NCBI GenBank assembly: GCA_034439615.1
Contig: JAWXAT010000028.1
Location: 1 to 62,704 of the forward strand
From: Oligoflexia bacterium
GTDB taxonomy: Bacteria; Bdellovibrionota; Bdellovibrionia; JABDDW01
Direction: 5' to 3'
Length of the DNA: 62,704 nt
Position 1 is the first letter of the stretch. Every line of letters begins with the position of its first letter. Both the position numbers and the translations under genes were made by a program. Positions 15,916 to 26,540 of the stretch are shown here, piece by piece. Under the pieces are notes generated by a model. It was not told where the DNA came from, did no database searches, and saw only the letters and a list, made by a program, of their open reading frames with translations.

Positions 15916-16829
15916 TACGGTGACCCCTTTTGTGCGCTAACTATTTCTAACGAACGGGCTTTTTGTTTTCGTTCTCTTGACCATAATCTTCCTAGAAAAA
16001 TCCCAAATAATAATAATGTGAGTATTCCTCCGCCGGTCATGATTCGAGATGCGAGCAGAACATACTTTTTTGTAGTAACGTCATAATAAAAGCAAAACAA
16101 CATGATGCGGTCAACAAATGTACCGATTTTTCCGTTACTAGCTTCAAGTAAGGCCATTTTCACATCACGTGGTTGATACTGAATTCCGTAGAGGTATCTA
16201 GATATTTTACCTTCTGGGGTGAGTAAAAAAATGGCAGAGCCGTGTGCGAATTGTTTTGTCTCTTCAACCCATTTGTAACGAAATCCAATTTGTTGAGTGA
16301 GGGCTGTGATCTGGGGTTGTTTGCCAACTAAAAAATGCCATCCTGATTCAGTTCCAGCAATTCCATATTCTTTAAGATAGGCCTTTTTTTTCTCGCTCGC
16401 AAGTTGAGGAGTTTCAGAGGGATCAATGCTGACAGCTATAACTTCAAATTTTTCGCCAGGCTTAAGATCTACTTTTTTAAGTGAGTCAGTGATGCCATTT
16501 AAAACAAAAGTGCAAATATTAGGACATCCAAAATACACAAGTGCTAAAAGCACTGGTTTTTGGGGAGTGAAATAACTTTTAAGTTGAACTGATTTTCCTG
16601 ATTCATCTTGGAAGGTGAGGTTGAGATCAATATTTTGACCGCGATGTTCGTCTATTCCGATGTCTTTAAGTTCGTTAGGTAATTTGTCAGCTGTTAATTT
16701 TGTATGTCCGATTTCATTTTTACCGAAGTCTGAATAGGCAGTAGAAAAAGATAAAAGCACAACCATCAATGCTTGAGAGCAAACGGGTATCAGATGTCGT
16801 TTTTTCACCTTCGGTTGCACACGTAACAT
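15915..16829 (-). CDS. SCO1/SenC-family copper chaperone
   Basis: It is a periplasmic thioredoxin-like protein that delivers copper to the CuA site of the adjacent coxB. The CxxxC pair is Cys102/Cys106 (GCPNIC) and the distal ligand is His196 (QFAHGS). An N-terminal signal segment and a second hydrophobic segment near the C-terminus (MTGGGILTLLLFGIFLG) anchor it; the C-terminal anchor is an addition seen in the ACIII-linked SCO proteins. It is the first gene of the sco-coxBACD unit, with a doubled TGACAC motif upstream. Confidence 0.93.
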   Translation of the reverse strand: MLRVQPKVKKRHLIPVCSQALMVVLLSFSTAYSDFGKNEIGHTKLTADKLPNELKDIGIDEHRGQNIDLNLTFQDESGKSVQLKSYFTPQKPVLLALVYFGCPNICTFVLNGITDSLKKVDLKPGEKFEVIAVSIDPSETPQLASEKKKAYLKEYGIAGTESGWHFLVGKQPQITALTQQIGFRYKWVEETKQFAHGSAIFLLTPEGKISRYLYGIQYQPRDVKMALLEASNGKIGTFVDRIMLFCFYYDVTTKKYVLLASRIMTGGGILTLLLFGIFLGRLWSRERKQKARSLEIVSAQKGSP

Positions 16830-16898
16830 GATGCTATTTCTTCAAAACCTCGGTTTATGATTATTATGTAAGATCAAGTAAACACTATTAGAATGAAG

Positions 16899-16911
16899 TG
16901 TCAGTGTCAAA
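16899..16911 (-). promoter_or_regulatory. Doubled TGACAC motif and possible -35 upstream of sco/cox
   Basis: On the minus strand the sequence reads TTTTTGACACTGACAC: a TTGACA (16911-16906) and two TGACAC copies (16910-16905, 16904-16899), about 75 bases before the sco start. No well-spaced -10 is certain. Confidence 0.35.
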
Positions 16912-16915
16912 AAAA

Positions 16916-17419
16916 TTACTTCTTTTTTCGACAGAATCCAAAGTCACAAAACCCTGAACAGCAGTCGTTATTTGTTGCGCAGATGTTCCCGATATCGACG
17001 TTACAATTGTTGGGTCCTGAACATTTTTTAAAATGGCAATTCTTGCTTTGGCAGTCTAGGTTGTTACTGCAAGTAAGACCAATTCCTTTTGCGACAAAAG
17101 GAGTCGGATTTAAGCTAGGTGAGCTTTCCGGAGTAGCCAATCTTGCTGCTTGTATGACTCCACGGCCAAAAGCAGTTACTTTACCCTCTTTAAATTGAAC
17201 ATAGCGGCCATCAAGTTGGTTATAATTCCAAGATTCAACACCATTATTTAGTTCTCTTAAATCTGGTTCGCCTAAGAGTTGTGAAACTTTCTCAACAGGC
17301 ATTTGTGCTTGGAGTTGATTAAAGCGCGTATCAAATTTGGGTAAAGACGTAGAACAGCTCAAAAATGAACTTATACAAAAAATGAGTATCCATAGATTTT
17401 TATACTGTTGTGGGGCCAT
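16916..17419 (-). CDS. Lipoprotein with BamE-like domain and Cys-rich tail
   Basis: It encodes 167 residues. The lipobox is FLSC near residue 22. Residues 33-85 resemble the SmpA/BamE fold (MPVEKVSQLLGEPD, then SWNYNQLDGRYVQF). The C-terminal 52 residues hold ten cysteines, including a CC pair, in a compact disulphide pattern like the Cys-rich tails of myxobacterial surface lipoproteins. The gene starts 20 bases inside the end of ctaB, so it is probably coupled to the haem-synthesis genes. Function is unknown; a role in oxidase or outer-membrane assembly is only a guess from position. Confidence 0.72.
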   Translation of the reverse strand: MAPQQYKNLWILIFCISSFLSCSTSLPKFDTRFNQLQAQMPVEKVSQLLGEPDLRELNNGVESWNYNQLDGRYVQFKEGKVTAFGRGVIQAARLATPESSPSLNPTPFVAKGIGLTCSNNLDCQSKNCHFKKCSGPNNCNVDIGNICATNNDCCSGFCDFGFCRKKK

Positions 17420-18281
17420 GTGTTAAAGATCCGATAATAAGTAAAACAAAAAGAGCTAATAGATAGACTATTGAATATCCAAATAAAGCGTAGGCTGATT
17501 TGTCAGTCTTTTTTTGATAAAGCACGATGGCTTGACGGATAAAAGCGATTCCTAAGAGTAAACTTCCAATCAAATATGTGAGCCCACCAGCATTAACTAA
17601 AACAGGCAAAAGTGTAAGTGGAATGAGTAATATTGAATAAATAAGGATCTCTAATCTTGTTCTATTATCCCCGGCAACTACCGGCAGCATGGGGACTTTA
17701 GCGTTTTTATAATCTTCTTTCATCACAAGTGCTAAGGCCCAAAAATGTGGAGGTGTCCACATAAAGATAATGAGAAATAAAATCCAAGCGAGAAATGAAA
17801 TTTGACCTGTTGCAGCAGCCCAGCCCATAAGAGGAGCTGTGGCACCAGCTGCTCCACCAATTACGATGTTATAGGGAGTGCGTCTTTTGAGATAGAGGGT
17901 GTAAATTCCAACATAAAATACAATGGTAAATACGCCTAATATTGCTGAGAGAGGGTTTGCGATCCAGAGAAGTAAACCCGTGGCAACGGCACCTAAAATT
18001 AATCCAAACCAAAGAGCATGAATGGGCTTAATTTTTTTAAGGGGAAGAGATCGTCTTTTACGTGTTCGAGTCATGATCTCGTCGATGTCACGGTCAAAGT
18101 ACATATTTAAGGCATTCGCTGAGCACGCTGTAAGTGTAATGCCCATAAAAACCAAAAATAATTTTAATGGATCGGAAAGTAAACTGCCCTCAACAACCAT
18201 GGCGGTTAAACCCGTAAGGCTAAAAAGCAATACGATTGTTGGTTTGGTTAGATTAACGTAGCTGGAAATGACGGATTTCAT
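17400..18281 (-). CDS. ctaB: Protoheme IX farnesyltransferase (haem O synthase)
   Basis: It transfers a farnesyl group to haem B, the first step to haem A for the oxidase. The UbiA-family aspartate motif is NMYFDRDIDEIMTRT near residue 62, followed by KRRSLPL. A second polar loop contains KEDYKNAKVPMLPVVAG. About nine membrane segments and 293 residues are typical. The 5' end overlaps ctaA by 29 bases and the 3' end overlaps the Cys-rich lipoprotein. Confidence 0.95.
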   Translation of the reverse strand: MKSVISSYVNLTKPTIVLLFSLTGLTAMVVEGSLLSDPLKLFLVFMGITLTACSANALNMYFDRDIDEIMTRTRKRRSLPLKKIKPIHALWFGLILGAVATGLLLWIANPLSAILGVFTIVFYVGIYTLYLKRRTPYNIVIGGAAGATAPLMGWAAATGQISFLAWILFLIIFMWTPPHFWALALVMKEDYKNAKVPMLPVVAGDNRTRLEILIYSILLIPLTLLPVLVNAGGLTYLIGSLLLGIAFIRQAIVLYQKKTDKSAYALFGYSIVYLLALFVLLIIGSLTHGPTTV

Positions 18282-19215
18282 ATGTGCACATCACTATCAG
18301 GGCAAAGAGGGCTTCAGCAACTACTAAATGGGCAACGCTTAAAGCTACGGGTAGAAGAAAAAGCACATTCCCAATACCGAGAGAGATCTGAATAATCAGA
18401 AGTGCAACTACGCCAATGGTTTTATTATGAATATGTTTAGGTAATTCTGTGTTTTTCAGCGATTTATAAGCAAAACCTAAGACAATGATAAAAGTGAATA
18501 GAGCACCTAGTCTGTGAAGGATCTGAATTCCTATGATTCCATCTAGCCCTGGCCACCACATTCCATGACATGTTGGAAAGTCAGGGCAAGCAACACCTGC
18601 GTAGTTACTGGCAACCATGCCACCTAAAATAATCTGAATATATACGGCAATACTTGCACCTATTGCGATACGCCAAGTTCCTGAGGGATCTTCGCGTTTA
18701 CGATCGCGAGCAATGGTGAACAAATGAGGCTGATCACCAAAGCGGTGAGCGCGTAAGGTCATTATGAGAACAATCAGAAAATAAAGAGTCCCTGCCGCTA
18801 AATGAAGAGTAACAATTTCTGATTTTAAAAGTTTTAAGACCGTGAGGCCGCCTAAAATTACTTGGCTTATAAGTAAGGTCAAAGCAAGTAGTGAAAGTTG
18901 GCCGAGCATCGAGCGTAGGCGCTTGTCTTTGGCGATTAAAATCGAAATAAAAAGTGTTAATAGACTAATGAGGCCAGCAAAAACACGGTGAAAATATTCT
19001 GCAAAAATCTGAACATCAAAATGAGGAATAATTTTATCATGACATAGTGGCCAATCTGGGCAAGCAAGACCTGCGTCTAAATTTCTGACGAGTCCACCAA
19101 CTGCGATGAGAAAAAATATTAAAACTGATAAAAGTTTAAGAAGCCACGAAATAGAACTTTTTGTGTTGCCGGTTTGACTTTCAATGTTTTTATCTGAAAC
19201 TTCTAATGTGCTCAT
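18253..19215 (-). CDS. ctaA: Haem A synthase (COX15/CtaA family)
   Basis: It oxidises the haem O methyl group to give haem A. It encodes 320 residues with about eight membrane segments arranged as two related halves. Conserved histidines are in EYFHRVFAG, LHLAAG, LHRLGALF and VAHLVVAEAL, and the paired loops CPDWPLCH and CPDFPTCH each hold a Cys pair, as in two-Cys-loop CtaA proteins. It overlaps actF by four bases and ctaB by 29. Confidence 0.93.
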   Translation of the reverse strand: MSTLEVSDKNIESQTGNTKSSISWLLKLLSVLIFFLIAVGGLVRNLDAGLACPDWPLCHDKIIPHFDVQIFAEYFHRVFAGLISLLTLFISILIAKDKRLRSMLGQLSLLALTLLISQVILGGLTVLKLLKSEIVTLHLAAGTLYFLIVLIMTLRAHRFGDQPHLFTIARDRKREDPSGTWRIAIGASIAVYIQIILGGMVASNYAGVACPDFPTCHGMWWPGLDGIIGIQILHRLGALFTFIIVLGFAYKSLKNTELPKHIHNKTIGVVALLIIQISLGIGNVLFLLPVALSVAHLVVAEALFALIVMCTYEIRHFQLR

Positions 19216-20390
19216 TGATGTAAGTGCAATGCCTCATGCACCCTAGGATCTTTTTGGGGTTGAATGGGATTACGACTTAAAAAGTTTGTAACTTGTAATC
19301 CAAATAAGCCCAAGAAACCTAAGAAGATTCCAATTTCAAAAACTGGAACAAACGGTTTAGCTGAGTAATTCGGCATGACCATCCAGAAAATATCAATCCA
19401 GTTAGCTACTAAGATGAGATATGCAAATTTAATATTTCGATTTGCATCGCGTTTAGCTTCACGTGGAAGAAGTCCAAGAAATGGCACGACGAATTTTAAA
19501 AAGATAATACTATAAGCGACAATACACCAGCCGCCCTCATAGCGTTTGAGATAATAAGAGGTTTCTTCTGGCATGTTTGCATACCAAATGAGCATGAACT
19601 CACAAAATGCGATGTATGCGTAAAATACGACAAACGCGAACATCAAAAGCCCTGTGTTTTGAATGTGATTTTCATTAACAGTGTTGCCGAAATATCCAAG
19701 GCGCTTCATTTTGATCAGTACAACGTTGGTCATTGCCAGAGTGGTTAAAAATAAAGTGGCAAAACAGCGTACACCAAACATGGTGCTATACCAAAGTGGA
19801 TCTAACGACATGATTAAATCAACACTGACAAAAGTGAAGAGGAGTGCAAATAAAGGAATAAAAATAGCAGAATATTTCACATTTTGACGAGTGAGTTCAA
19901 TATCTCCAGTTTGATCTTGTTTAAGAGAGTTTCGAATAAGTTTTCCGCCTACGAAATACCAAACAGCAAATAAAAGAGCTACGCGAATAATAAAAAAAGG
20001 AAGATTTAAGTAAGCTTGTTTCATATGAAGAAGTTGGGCGTGATGTTCTCCACCTTCGCCATGTGGCGCGTGATGTTGAAGCCATTCATAAACATGACTG
20101 CTGCCAAATAAAACCGGTAAAAATAAAATCGCAGCAGCCGGTAGCCAAGAATAAAAAGACTCAGGTATGCGTCTAACTGTGGCGCTCCAACCTGCATTAG
20201 TTAAATGTTGAGTCGCTGAAAAAAAACATCCGCCAAGCCCAAGGCATAAGAAAAAATAGTAATTCATGATGTAGCCGTGCCAAGCGCGATTGGGGTCTCT
20301 AAAATAGGCGACAGCAAAGCTAAGAACTCCAATGGCAATGAAAGCGCCACAAATATTTTTAAACTTGGTACTCACATTGAGCGTTTTCAT
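19212..20390 (-). CDS. actF: Alternative complex III subunit ActF (NrfD-like)
   Basis: This is a membrane quinone-site subunit of the ACIII quinol:cytochrome c/cupredoxin oxidoreductase. It encodes 392 residues with about ten membrane segments, an N-terminal FRDPNRAWHGYIMNYYFFL region and a loop rich in His (HHAPHGEGGEHHAQLLHM). It follows actE with a four-base overlap, in the canonical act order. Confidence 0.92.
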   Translation of the reverse strand: MKTLNVSTKFKNICGAFIAIGVLSFAVAYFRDPNRAWHGYIMNYYFFLCLGLGGCFFSATQHLTNAGWSATVRRIPESFYSWLPAAAILFLPVLFGSSHVYEWLQHHAPHGEGGEHHAQLLHMKQAYLNLPFFIIRVALLFAVWYFVGGKLIRNSLKQDQTGDIELTRQNVKYSAIFIPLFALLFTFVSVDLIMSLDPLWYSTMFGVRCFATLFLTTLAMTNVVLIKMKRLGYFGNTVNENHIQNTGLLMFAFVVFYAYIAFCEFMLIWYANMPEETSYYLKRYEGGWCIVAYSIIFLKFVVPFLGLLPREAKRDANRNIKFAYLILVANWIDIFWMVMPNYSAKPFVPVFEIGIFLGFLGLFGLQVTNFLSRNPIQPQKDPRVHEALHLHQ

Positions 20391-20962
20391 TTTTTCTGAT
20401 CTCCACTGGCTGGCAAGTCTTCAGGTTGAGGATTTGCAGCGCGTTGCAGGGCACGAATATAATGTGCAACAGCCCAACGATCTTCAGGTGCAACTTGTAC
20501 GGCATAACTGGGCATCAAATTTTGTCCACGGGTGATGACGTGAAAAATATGTCCGTCGGGCCATTTTTGAATTTTATCACTAAGCAGTGTTGGTGGACGT
20601 GGATAAGGTGGAACAACTGATCCTTGCCCATCTCCTTTTGCGCCATGGCAGACAATACAATATGTGTTAAATACTTTTTGGCCGCGTTCAAGAACTTGTT
20701 TTGTTCTCACTAATGGATTTATGAGAGTGCGCCCTGCTTTATCGCCTTCGTTTGCAGCAAAATGATAAGGCTGAAAACCTCTTGGAATTGTACCGGCAGG
20801 AGGCACACGAGCTGCGGCTCCGTCTTTTGAGTTTAGATCTTCTTTTTGAGCTTTGAAATGGGTGCTGCTGTACATATCAGGCATGAATTCCCACTCAGGC
20901 TTTGTTTTTTCGCATGCAATAAGTGCGAAAGCTAAAATAGAAACAGTAATTATTTTTATCAT
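20387..20962 (-). CDS. actE: Alternative complex III subunit ActE, monohaem cytochrome c lipoprotein
   Basis: It encodes 191 residues with lipobox LIAC (Cys near 16) and one haem site CIVCH around residue 103, followed by a Met-containing GQNLMPSYA segment. It accepts electrons from the ActA/ActB side and delivers them to the oxidase. It is translationally coupled on both sides by four-base overlaps. Confidence 0.93.
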   Translation of the reverse strand: MIKIITVSILAFALIACEKTKPEWEFMPDMYSSTHFKAQKEDLNSKDGAAARVPPAGTIPRGFQPYHFAANEGDKAGRTLINPLVRTKQVLERGQKVFNTYCIVCHGAKGDGQGSVVPPYPRPPTLLSDKIQKWPDGHIFHVITRGQNLMPSYAVQVAPEDRWAVAHYIRALQRAANPQPEDLPASGDQKK

Positions 20963-21480
20963 TCGCTCACCACTGTCACTTCTTCAGGATGTAATCCCTT
21001 TAAAAATTGAGTGACGTCATTTTCGTTAAATGATTCTTCGTTTGAAGGTACAAAAAGTACAAATTTATCTTTTGTAATATCTGGATGCAAAATCTTTGCT
21101 TTTAAGTTTGGTAAGCCGCAAATAAAAAATAAGGCTCCAACAGTTGCTAATCCAGCAAACAATACAGTGAGTTCAAATATAATGGGTACAAATGCTGGAA
21201 GTGAGAAAAAGGGCTTACCACCGATATTGATTGGCCAATCAACTGCAGAGGTCCAACCTTGGAGTGCAACCGCTGAGCAAAAGCCTGTTGCACCTGCGAA
21301 AAAAGTAACCCACGGGAGAAAAGATCTTTTAAGACCCATGGCATCGTCCATACCGTGAACAGGGTAGGGAGTAAAAACATCGTATTTTTTATATTTCTTT
21401 TGTTCACGAGCAGCGCGCGCTGCTTTCATGATGTCACTTTCATTTTTAAAAACGGCGATAACGCCTAATGATTTACCCAT
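20959..21480 (-). CDS. actD: Alternative complex III subunit ActD (DUF3341)
   Basis: It encodes 173 residues, two membrane segments (about 60-80 and 105-130) and a cytoplasmic ferredoxin-like N-terminal part ([17 protein letters not shown]). ATG 21480 is preferred to the GTG at 21501 because GGAGG lies between them, seven bases before the ATG. The start overlaps the actC stop by eight bases. Confidence 0.92.
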   Translation of the reverse strand: MGKSLGVIAVFKNESDIMKAARAAREQKKYKKYDVFTPYPVHGMDDAMGLKRSFLPWVTFFAGATGFCSAVALQGWTSAVDWPINIGGKPFFSLPAFVPIIFELTVLFAGLATVGALFFICGLPNLKAKILHPDITKDKFVLFVPSNEESFNENDVTQFLKGLHPEEVTVVSE

Positions 21481-22861
21481 GGTGATCCTCCGTTTTTCCA
21501 CGTCCTACGTGCATAACACCTTTGATCTCTGACATCGCAATCACTGGAAGCAGACGGCAGAAAAGTAAGAACAATGTGAAAAACAAACCAAAACTACCGA
21601 TGGTAACACCCCAATCCCACATGGTGGGTCGATAATATCGCCATGAAGAGGGTAAGAAATCAGAGTTTAGTGAAGTGACTACGATTACAAATCGCTCATA
21701 CCACATTCCGATATTTACTAAGATTGAGATGATAAACATGAGTTTAATACTTCTTCTAAAACGCTTTATCCAAAAAAGTTGTGGCCATAAAACGTTACAA
21801 GTTATCATTGTCCAATACGACCAAGCATAGGGCCCCATGGCTCTTTGAATAAAAATAAATCTCTCGTAGGGATTACCACTATACCATGCCATGAAAAATT
21901 CAGACGCATAAGCATAACCAACTATAGTACCTGTCAGTAGAATTATTTTATTCATAGCTTCAAGATGACTTACGGTTATGTAGTCTTGAAGATTAAAAAC
22001 TTCCCGTGAAATTACTAGAAGTGTAACAACCATTGCAAAGCCTGAAAAAATAGCGCCTGCAACAAAGTAAGGTGGAAATATCGTTGTATGCCAACCTGGT
22101 AAGAGTGAAACGGCAAAGTCAAAACTTACGATGGTATGAACTGAAAGTACGAGCGGTGTAGAGAGTCCTGCTAAGAGTAAGTATGCTGTTTCGTAATGAG
22201 ACCAGTGACGGTTACTTCCGCGCCACCCTAAACTGAGGGTTCCGTAAGCAAGTTTTCGCCATTTGTTTTTTGCTCTATCACGAATCGAAGCTAAATCTGG
22301 AATCAAACCCACATACCAAAATACAGCTGAAATAGTGAGGTAAGTTGATACAGCAAAGACGTCCCAAAGCAGAGGTGATCGAAAGTTCACCCATAGTGGA
22401 CCACGGTCATTTGGGTATGGAAACAGCCAAAACGCAAGCCATGGGCGCCCCACGTGAATCAACGGAAAAATACCTGCCGTCATAACTGCAAAGATCGTCA
22501 TGGCTTCTGCAGATCGATTAACAGCTGTGCGCCATTTTTGTCTGAACAAAAATAAAATTGCAGAGATAAGGGTTCCAGCGTGACCTATGCCAATCCAAAA
22601 TACGAAATTGATGATGAACACACCCCAATCAACTGTATTTTGAATTCCTAAATTTCCAAGACCATTATAGATGACATACCCAATACATGAAAAACCACCG
22701 ACAAGTGCTGTAAGTGCTAATCCAAATGCTACATACCATTTTTTTGTCGGAAAACTTTCTAAAGGTCTTGCAACGTCATCGTTGACGTCGGCCATGGTTT
22801 TACCGCCACTAACGAGTGGCTCACGATCAAGAACAACTGACCCGCTTAAGCTTGTACTCAT
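21473..22861 (-). CDS. actC: Alternative complex III subunit ActC (NrfD/PsrC family)
   Basis: This is the quinol-oxidising membrane subunit, a homologue of polysulphide reductase PsrC. It encodes 462 residues with about ten membrane segments. Signature stretches include the helix [18 protein letters not shown], ending near the loop [16 protein letters not shown], and the later [16 protein letters not shown] segment. It overlaps actB by four bases. Confidence 0.94.
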   Translation of the reverse strand: MSTSLSGSVVLDREPLVSGGKTMADVNDDVARPLESFPTKKWYVAFGLALTALVGGFSCIGYVIYNGLGNLGIQNTVDWGVFIINFVFWIGIGHAGTLISAILFLFRQKWRTAVNRSAEAMTIFAVMTAGIFPLIHVGRPWLAFWLFPYPNDRGPLWVNFRSPLLWDVFAVSTYLTISAVFWYVGLIPDLASIRDRAKNKWRKLAYGTLSLGWRGSNRHWSHYETAYLLLAGLSTPLVLSVHTIVSFDFAVSLLPGWHTTIFPPYFVAGAIFSGFAMVVTLLVISREVFNLQDYITVSHLEAMNKIILLTGTIVGYAYASEFFMAWYSGNPYERFIFIQRAMGPYAWSYWTMITCNVLWPQLFWIKRFRRSIKLMFIISILVNIGMWYERFVIVVTSLNSDFLPSSWRYYRPTMWDWGVTIGSFGLFFTLFLLFCRLLPVIAMSEIKGVMHVGRGKTEDHHG

Positions 22862-25800
22862 AGTTGCTCCACGTTTCTAATCTTGGTCATGTACGTGACT
22901 GAGGGCCTTGTGTTGAGTTCTTCAAGCACATGATAACCACGTGGGTCTTTTGCGGCTAAGGTCACAAGACTCGTGCTGTCATTAATGTTACCAAACACGA
23001 TAGCATCTGCTGGGCAGCTTTGTTGACAAGCAGTTTTAAGTTCACCATCTTTTACAGATCGGCTCATATCTTTTGCTGTGTTTTTAACTTCGGTGATTCG
23101 TTGAATGCAAAACGTACATTTTTCCATGACTCCACGGCTACGAATCGTAACCTCTGGATTTTGTGCAAGTGTCATTGGGTAGCGCGTCTGACCTGAGTAG
23201 TTATAATCAAACCAATTAAATCTTCTAACTTTATAAGGGCAATTGTTAGCGCAGTAACGTGTTCCTACACAGCGATTATAAATTTGTTGATTAAGACCTT
23301 CATCAGAATGCGCGGTTGCTATAACCGGGCAAACTGTTTCACAAGGTGCGTTTTCACAGTGCTGACAAAGCATGAGCTGATGCACAGTTTGTGGGTTATC
23401 AGGTGTGCCTGTGTAATAACGATCCACTCTGATCCAATGCATGATTCTGCCCCGTGAGACGTTTTCTTTTCCGACGACAGGAACATTGTTTTCAGATTGG
23501 CAGCCAATGACGCAAGCTCCGCAGCCCGTGCATGAGTTCAGATCAATAGCCATTGCCCAGCGATAGCCTTTGTATTCATGGCCTGACCAAACGGTGGTCA
23601 ATTTCTCATGATGCTCGTTACCTGCATTTGATTTTTCTTGGTATTTTTTAAGCGTTGCTTCTTTAACATGGGGGCGACCTTGCAGGCTGCTCTGTTCTTG
23701 AACAATGGCGATTAAATGTTTTGCGCCGGTTTTTTTCAAAGCCACTTTATGACCTGACAAAACGGGCAAGTCTTTGCTCATTGTTAAAGCAAACATATTT
23801 TTACCAATTTTACTTCCCACAAGGCCTGCATTTTCACGACCGTAACCAAGGGCCACGGCAATTACTTTATTGTGAAGACCGGGTTGTACATGTGCAGGTA
23901 GTTCAATGGTTTTATCACCGATTGTGAGTTTAACAATATCGCCTAGAACAAGATGCATTTCTTCAGCCGCTTGAGGTGAAACTGAAGCGTAGTTGTCCCA
24001 CGTGATTCTTGAAACTGGATCAGGCATTTCTTGGAGCCAAGGATTATTGCTGGTGGCGCCGTCATACATTGAAACTTTTGAATAAAGAGCAATTTCAAAA
24101 CCATTGGCGCTAATTGCCTTTGGCAAATTTGAAGTCAGAGCTGAAGATTTAAAACTACGAGCAGATGAATTTTTACTGCGATTGCTGTTCTTAGCAACCA
24201 TATCAACAACACCGTCTCGAAGTGCACTTTCCCAAAAAATTTCAAAACCCACAGATGTACCAACTTCTTTAAAAACAGTTTCACGCCAGTTGGTTTGTAC
24301 ATAAGCATGAAAATCTTGATAACTAACAAGTTTGCCAATGCCAAGAGCACCCATTTTATTAAAGGCTAAAAGTGAATCTTCAAATGATCTTGTATTATAA
24401 ATCGGTCTAATTGTGGGTTGAGTAAGACTATATACACCCTTTTGTGCTTGAGCATCGCCCCAGCTTTCAAGTTTATGATTATCAGGGCAGATAAAATCAG
24501 CAAGTACGGCTGATTCATCAATGTGAGAGCTAAAACTTACAACTAAACCCACTTTTTTCGCTGCTGCTAAAAAACCTAATTCTTGAGGCAAATTATAAGC
24601 TGGATTTGAATTGTAGATAAATAGTGCATCTACGCTTCCTGCGTTCATTTCTTTTACAAGTTTTTTAACTTCTGAAAAACTTCCCTTAGCTTGCAGTGAG
24701 GGGGATATATTGTAATCTACGGTGACGCCGTCATTTTGTAATATTGAATTTAAAAGATCTACCGCTACTTGTAAGCTTAATGCGTTCTCAGTTTGACTCT
24801 GTGGTGAACCTGAAATGACAAGTGATTTACCTTTAGCCTTTGAAAGTGCAAGGGCAGCTTTTTTAATGCTTGAAACGTTAAATCCACAAGCCATTGCGAC
24901 ACTCTCAGGGCTATAATTCTTAAGCGCTTCAACAACAGATGCGTCAGCAGAGGCTGCTTTAAGATTAATAATTAATTCATATGCAAGGGCAAGGGCAACG
25001 TGTGCTCCGTCTGTTGGGCGAATGGGTGTGCGTTCATCAGAGTTTGTGCCTGTTAAACTCATTGTTGATTCAAATACGATGAGTTTGGCCATTTTTTTAT
25101 GGTTCGCATCTACTTTTCTATTTTTAGAAAATTGCTTAGTGAATTCCACTGGTGAAATCAATGTTCCTAAAAAATCGCCATCAATAGAAACAATGACTGA
25201 AGCTTCATCAAAACGATAACGAGGAAGAATTTTTGTTCCGTAACTGAGTTCTTGGCTTGCGATCACGTTATCTAAATTAATAGGGTCATACGAAACGAGT
25301 TCGCCATTTTTAAAACCACTTAAAAATTCTTCAATGAGCTTATTGGTAGAAGGGCTATTAATTGTGCTTGATAAAATACGCACGCGACCTGAACCATTTT
25401 TTATTGCTTTTAATTTATCAGAAATTTTTCTATCGATTGCGTCCCATTGACCAGCTGAAGTTGCAAGTGAACCGCGCTGAAGTTCTGAGGGTGATCGCAG
25501 GCGGTCAGGATCATAGAGATTTAAAATTGAAGCTTGGCCGCGAGCACACAAACCACCTTTATTAATGGGGTGATCAGGGTTTCCTTCAATTTTTATGGGG
25601 CGTCCTTCGCGAGTTTTTACTAATGTGCCACAACCTGTTGAGCACTCACCACATGTGGATGCGTAGTAATTTGCAACACCAAATGTGACTTCTTCTGGCT
25701 GATTAACGTAGGGCAAAATTTTATGCATGGGTTTTTGATAACAAGCGGTACTTGCAAGGGCAGTACTTGCAGCCATGAGTTTCATAAAATCACGACGGCT

Positions 25801-25938
25801 TGTACCGTCAGTTTCTTCAGTTACGCCGTCTCTAATGGGTGAGGATGTAAATTCTTGATTCGCTTTCTCAATAAAGCCAGGCTCGTTGTGGTATTCTTCG
25901 AGACTTCCCCAGTATTTGCGTTCGGTGTGTTGTTCCAT
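22858..25938 (-). CDS. actB: Alternative complex III subunit ActB (Mo-oxidoreductase-like plus Fe-S domain)
   Basis: This is the large periplasmic subunit. The N-terminal part has a Tat-like stretch ([13 protein letters not shown]), then a domain homologous to molybdopterin oxidoreductases with a retained CGECSTGC plus CARG cysteine set. The C-terminal 270 residues are a four-cluster ferredoxin module: [35 protein letters not shown] and CTFCIQ with CQQSC. In characterised ACIII the first domain lacks the molybdenum cofactor. ATG 25938 is chosen (AGGAG upstream); the longer frame overlaps actA by 67 bases. Confidence 0.95.
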   Translation of the reverse strand: MEQHTERKYWGSLEEYHNEPGFIEKANQEFTSSPIRDGVTEETDGTSRRDFMKLMAASTALASTACYQKPMHKILPYVNQPEEVTFGVANYYASTCGECSTGCGTLVKTREGRPIKIEGNPDHPINKGGLCARGQASILNLYDPDRLRSPSELQRGSLATSAGQWDAIDRKISDKLKAIKNGSGRVRILSSTINSPSTNKLIEEFLSGFKNGELVSYDPINLDNVIASQELSYGTKILPRYRFDEASVIVSIDGDFLGTLISPVEFTKQFSKNRKVDANHKKMAKLIVFESTMSLTGTNSDERTPIRPTDGAHVALALAYELIINLKAASADASVVEALKNYSPESVAMACGFNVSSIKKAALALSKAKGKSLVISGSPQSQTENALSLQVAVDLLNSILQNDGVTVDYNISPSLQAKGSFSEVKKLVKEMNAGSVDALFIYNSNPAYNLPQELGFLAAAKKVGLVVSFSSHIDESAVLADFICPDNHKLESWGDAQAQKGVYSLTQPTIRPIYNTRSFEDSLLAFNKMGALGIGKLVSYQDFHAYVQTNWRETVFKEVGTSVGFEIFWESALRDGVVDMVAKNSNRSKNSSARSFKSSALTSNLPKAISANGFEIALYSKVSMYDGATSNNPWLQEMPDPVSRITWDNYASVSPQAAEEMHLVLGDIVKLTIGDKTIELPAHVQPGLHNKVIAVALGYGRENAGLVGSKIGKNMFALTMSKDLPVLSGHKVALKKTGAKHLIAIVQEQSSLQGRPHVKEATLKKYQEKSNAGNEHHEKLTTVWSGHEYKGYRWAMAIDLNSCTGCGACVIGCQSENNVPVVGKENVSRGRIMHWIRVDRYYTGTPDNPQTVHQLMLCQHCENAPCETVCPVIATAHSDEGLNQQIYNRCVGTRYCANNCPYKVRRFNWFDYNYSGQTRYPMTLAQNPEVTIRSRGVMEKCTFCIQRITEVKNTAKDMSRSVKDGELKTACQQSCPADAIVFGNINDSTSLVTLAAKDPRGYHVLEELNTRPSVTYMTKIRNVEQL

Positions 25939-25952
25939 TTTCGTTTTGTCTC

Positions 25953-26483
25953 CTACCGATGACATGTGTCGCACGAGGTGGGTGCGTTGTATTGAGGTTG
26001 TCTGTGACAATTCACACACCAGCCCATGGTTAATGGTGCGTATTGCTTAACTGTGTCCATATTTTGAACTTCACCATGACATGTTTGGCACTTCACACCA
26101 CGGGCAATATGACGTTTGTGGTTGAAGTAAGTAAATTCAGGAAGATCATGCACTTTGATCCAAGGAATTGGTTTTCCTTGTTCATAGCTTTCCGTGAGCT
26201 TCTTAATGTGGGGGCTATCGGTCTTGACCATTTTGTGACAGTTCATGCAGACGTTCATGGCAGGGACTGTGGCATGCCGTGATTTCTCTACAGAAACGTG
26301 ACAATACATACAGGGAATTTGATATTTGCCTGCATGGGTCTTGTGACTGAATGGAAGCGGTTGGGCTGGCGCATAGCCTTGGTTTTTTGCTGGTGAGATT
26401 GCGAAAACAAAACCACCAACAATAAAGCACAAGACGAGGACAGCGACGATGATTTTCGACGTAATGGGACTGTTCGGTGCCAT
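25953..26483 (-). CDS. actA: Alternative complex III subunit ActA, pentahaem cytochrome c
   Basis: It encodes 176 residues, one N-terminal membrane anchor (about 10-30) and exactly five CxxCH haem sites at residues 58, 79, 132, 156 and 171, the family's diagnostic number. His residues at 47, 50, 70 and 122-125 are candidate distal ligands. It is the first gene of the act operon; its start lies 57 bases from a divergent small ORF, so the promoter must be in that gap. Confidence 0.95.
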   Translation of the reverse strand: MAPNSPITSKIIVAVLVLCFIVGGFVFAISPAKNQGYAPAQPLPFSHKTHAGKYQIPCMYCHVSVEKSRHATVPAMNVCMNCHKMVKTDSPHIKKLTESYEQGKPIPWIKVHDLPEFTYFNHKRHIARGVKCQTCHGEVQNMDTVKQYAPLTMGWCVNCHRQPQYNAPTSCDTCHR

Positions 26484-26540
26484 AGATGTTACTTAAGCCC
26501 TTATTTCTACTGTTGTTAGAACCGAGTACTTAATTTATAT

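Noticed and set aside
22858-25938. ActB as an active molybdoenzyme
   Set aside because: ACIII B subunits lack the molybdenum cofactor; context is clearly the act operon, so the kept cysteines alone are not evidence of Mo catalysis.
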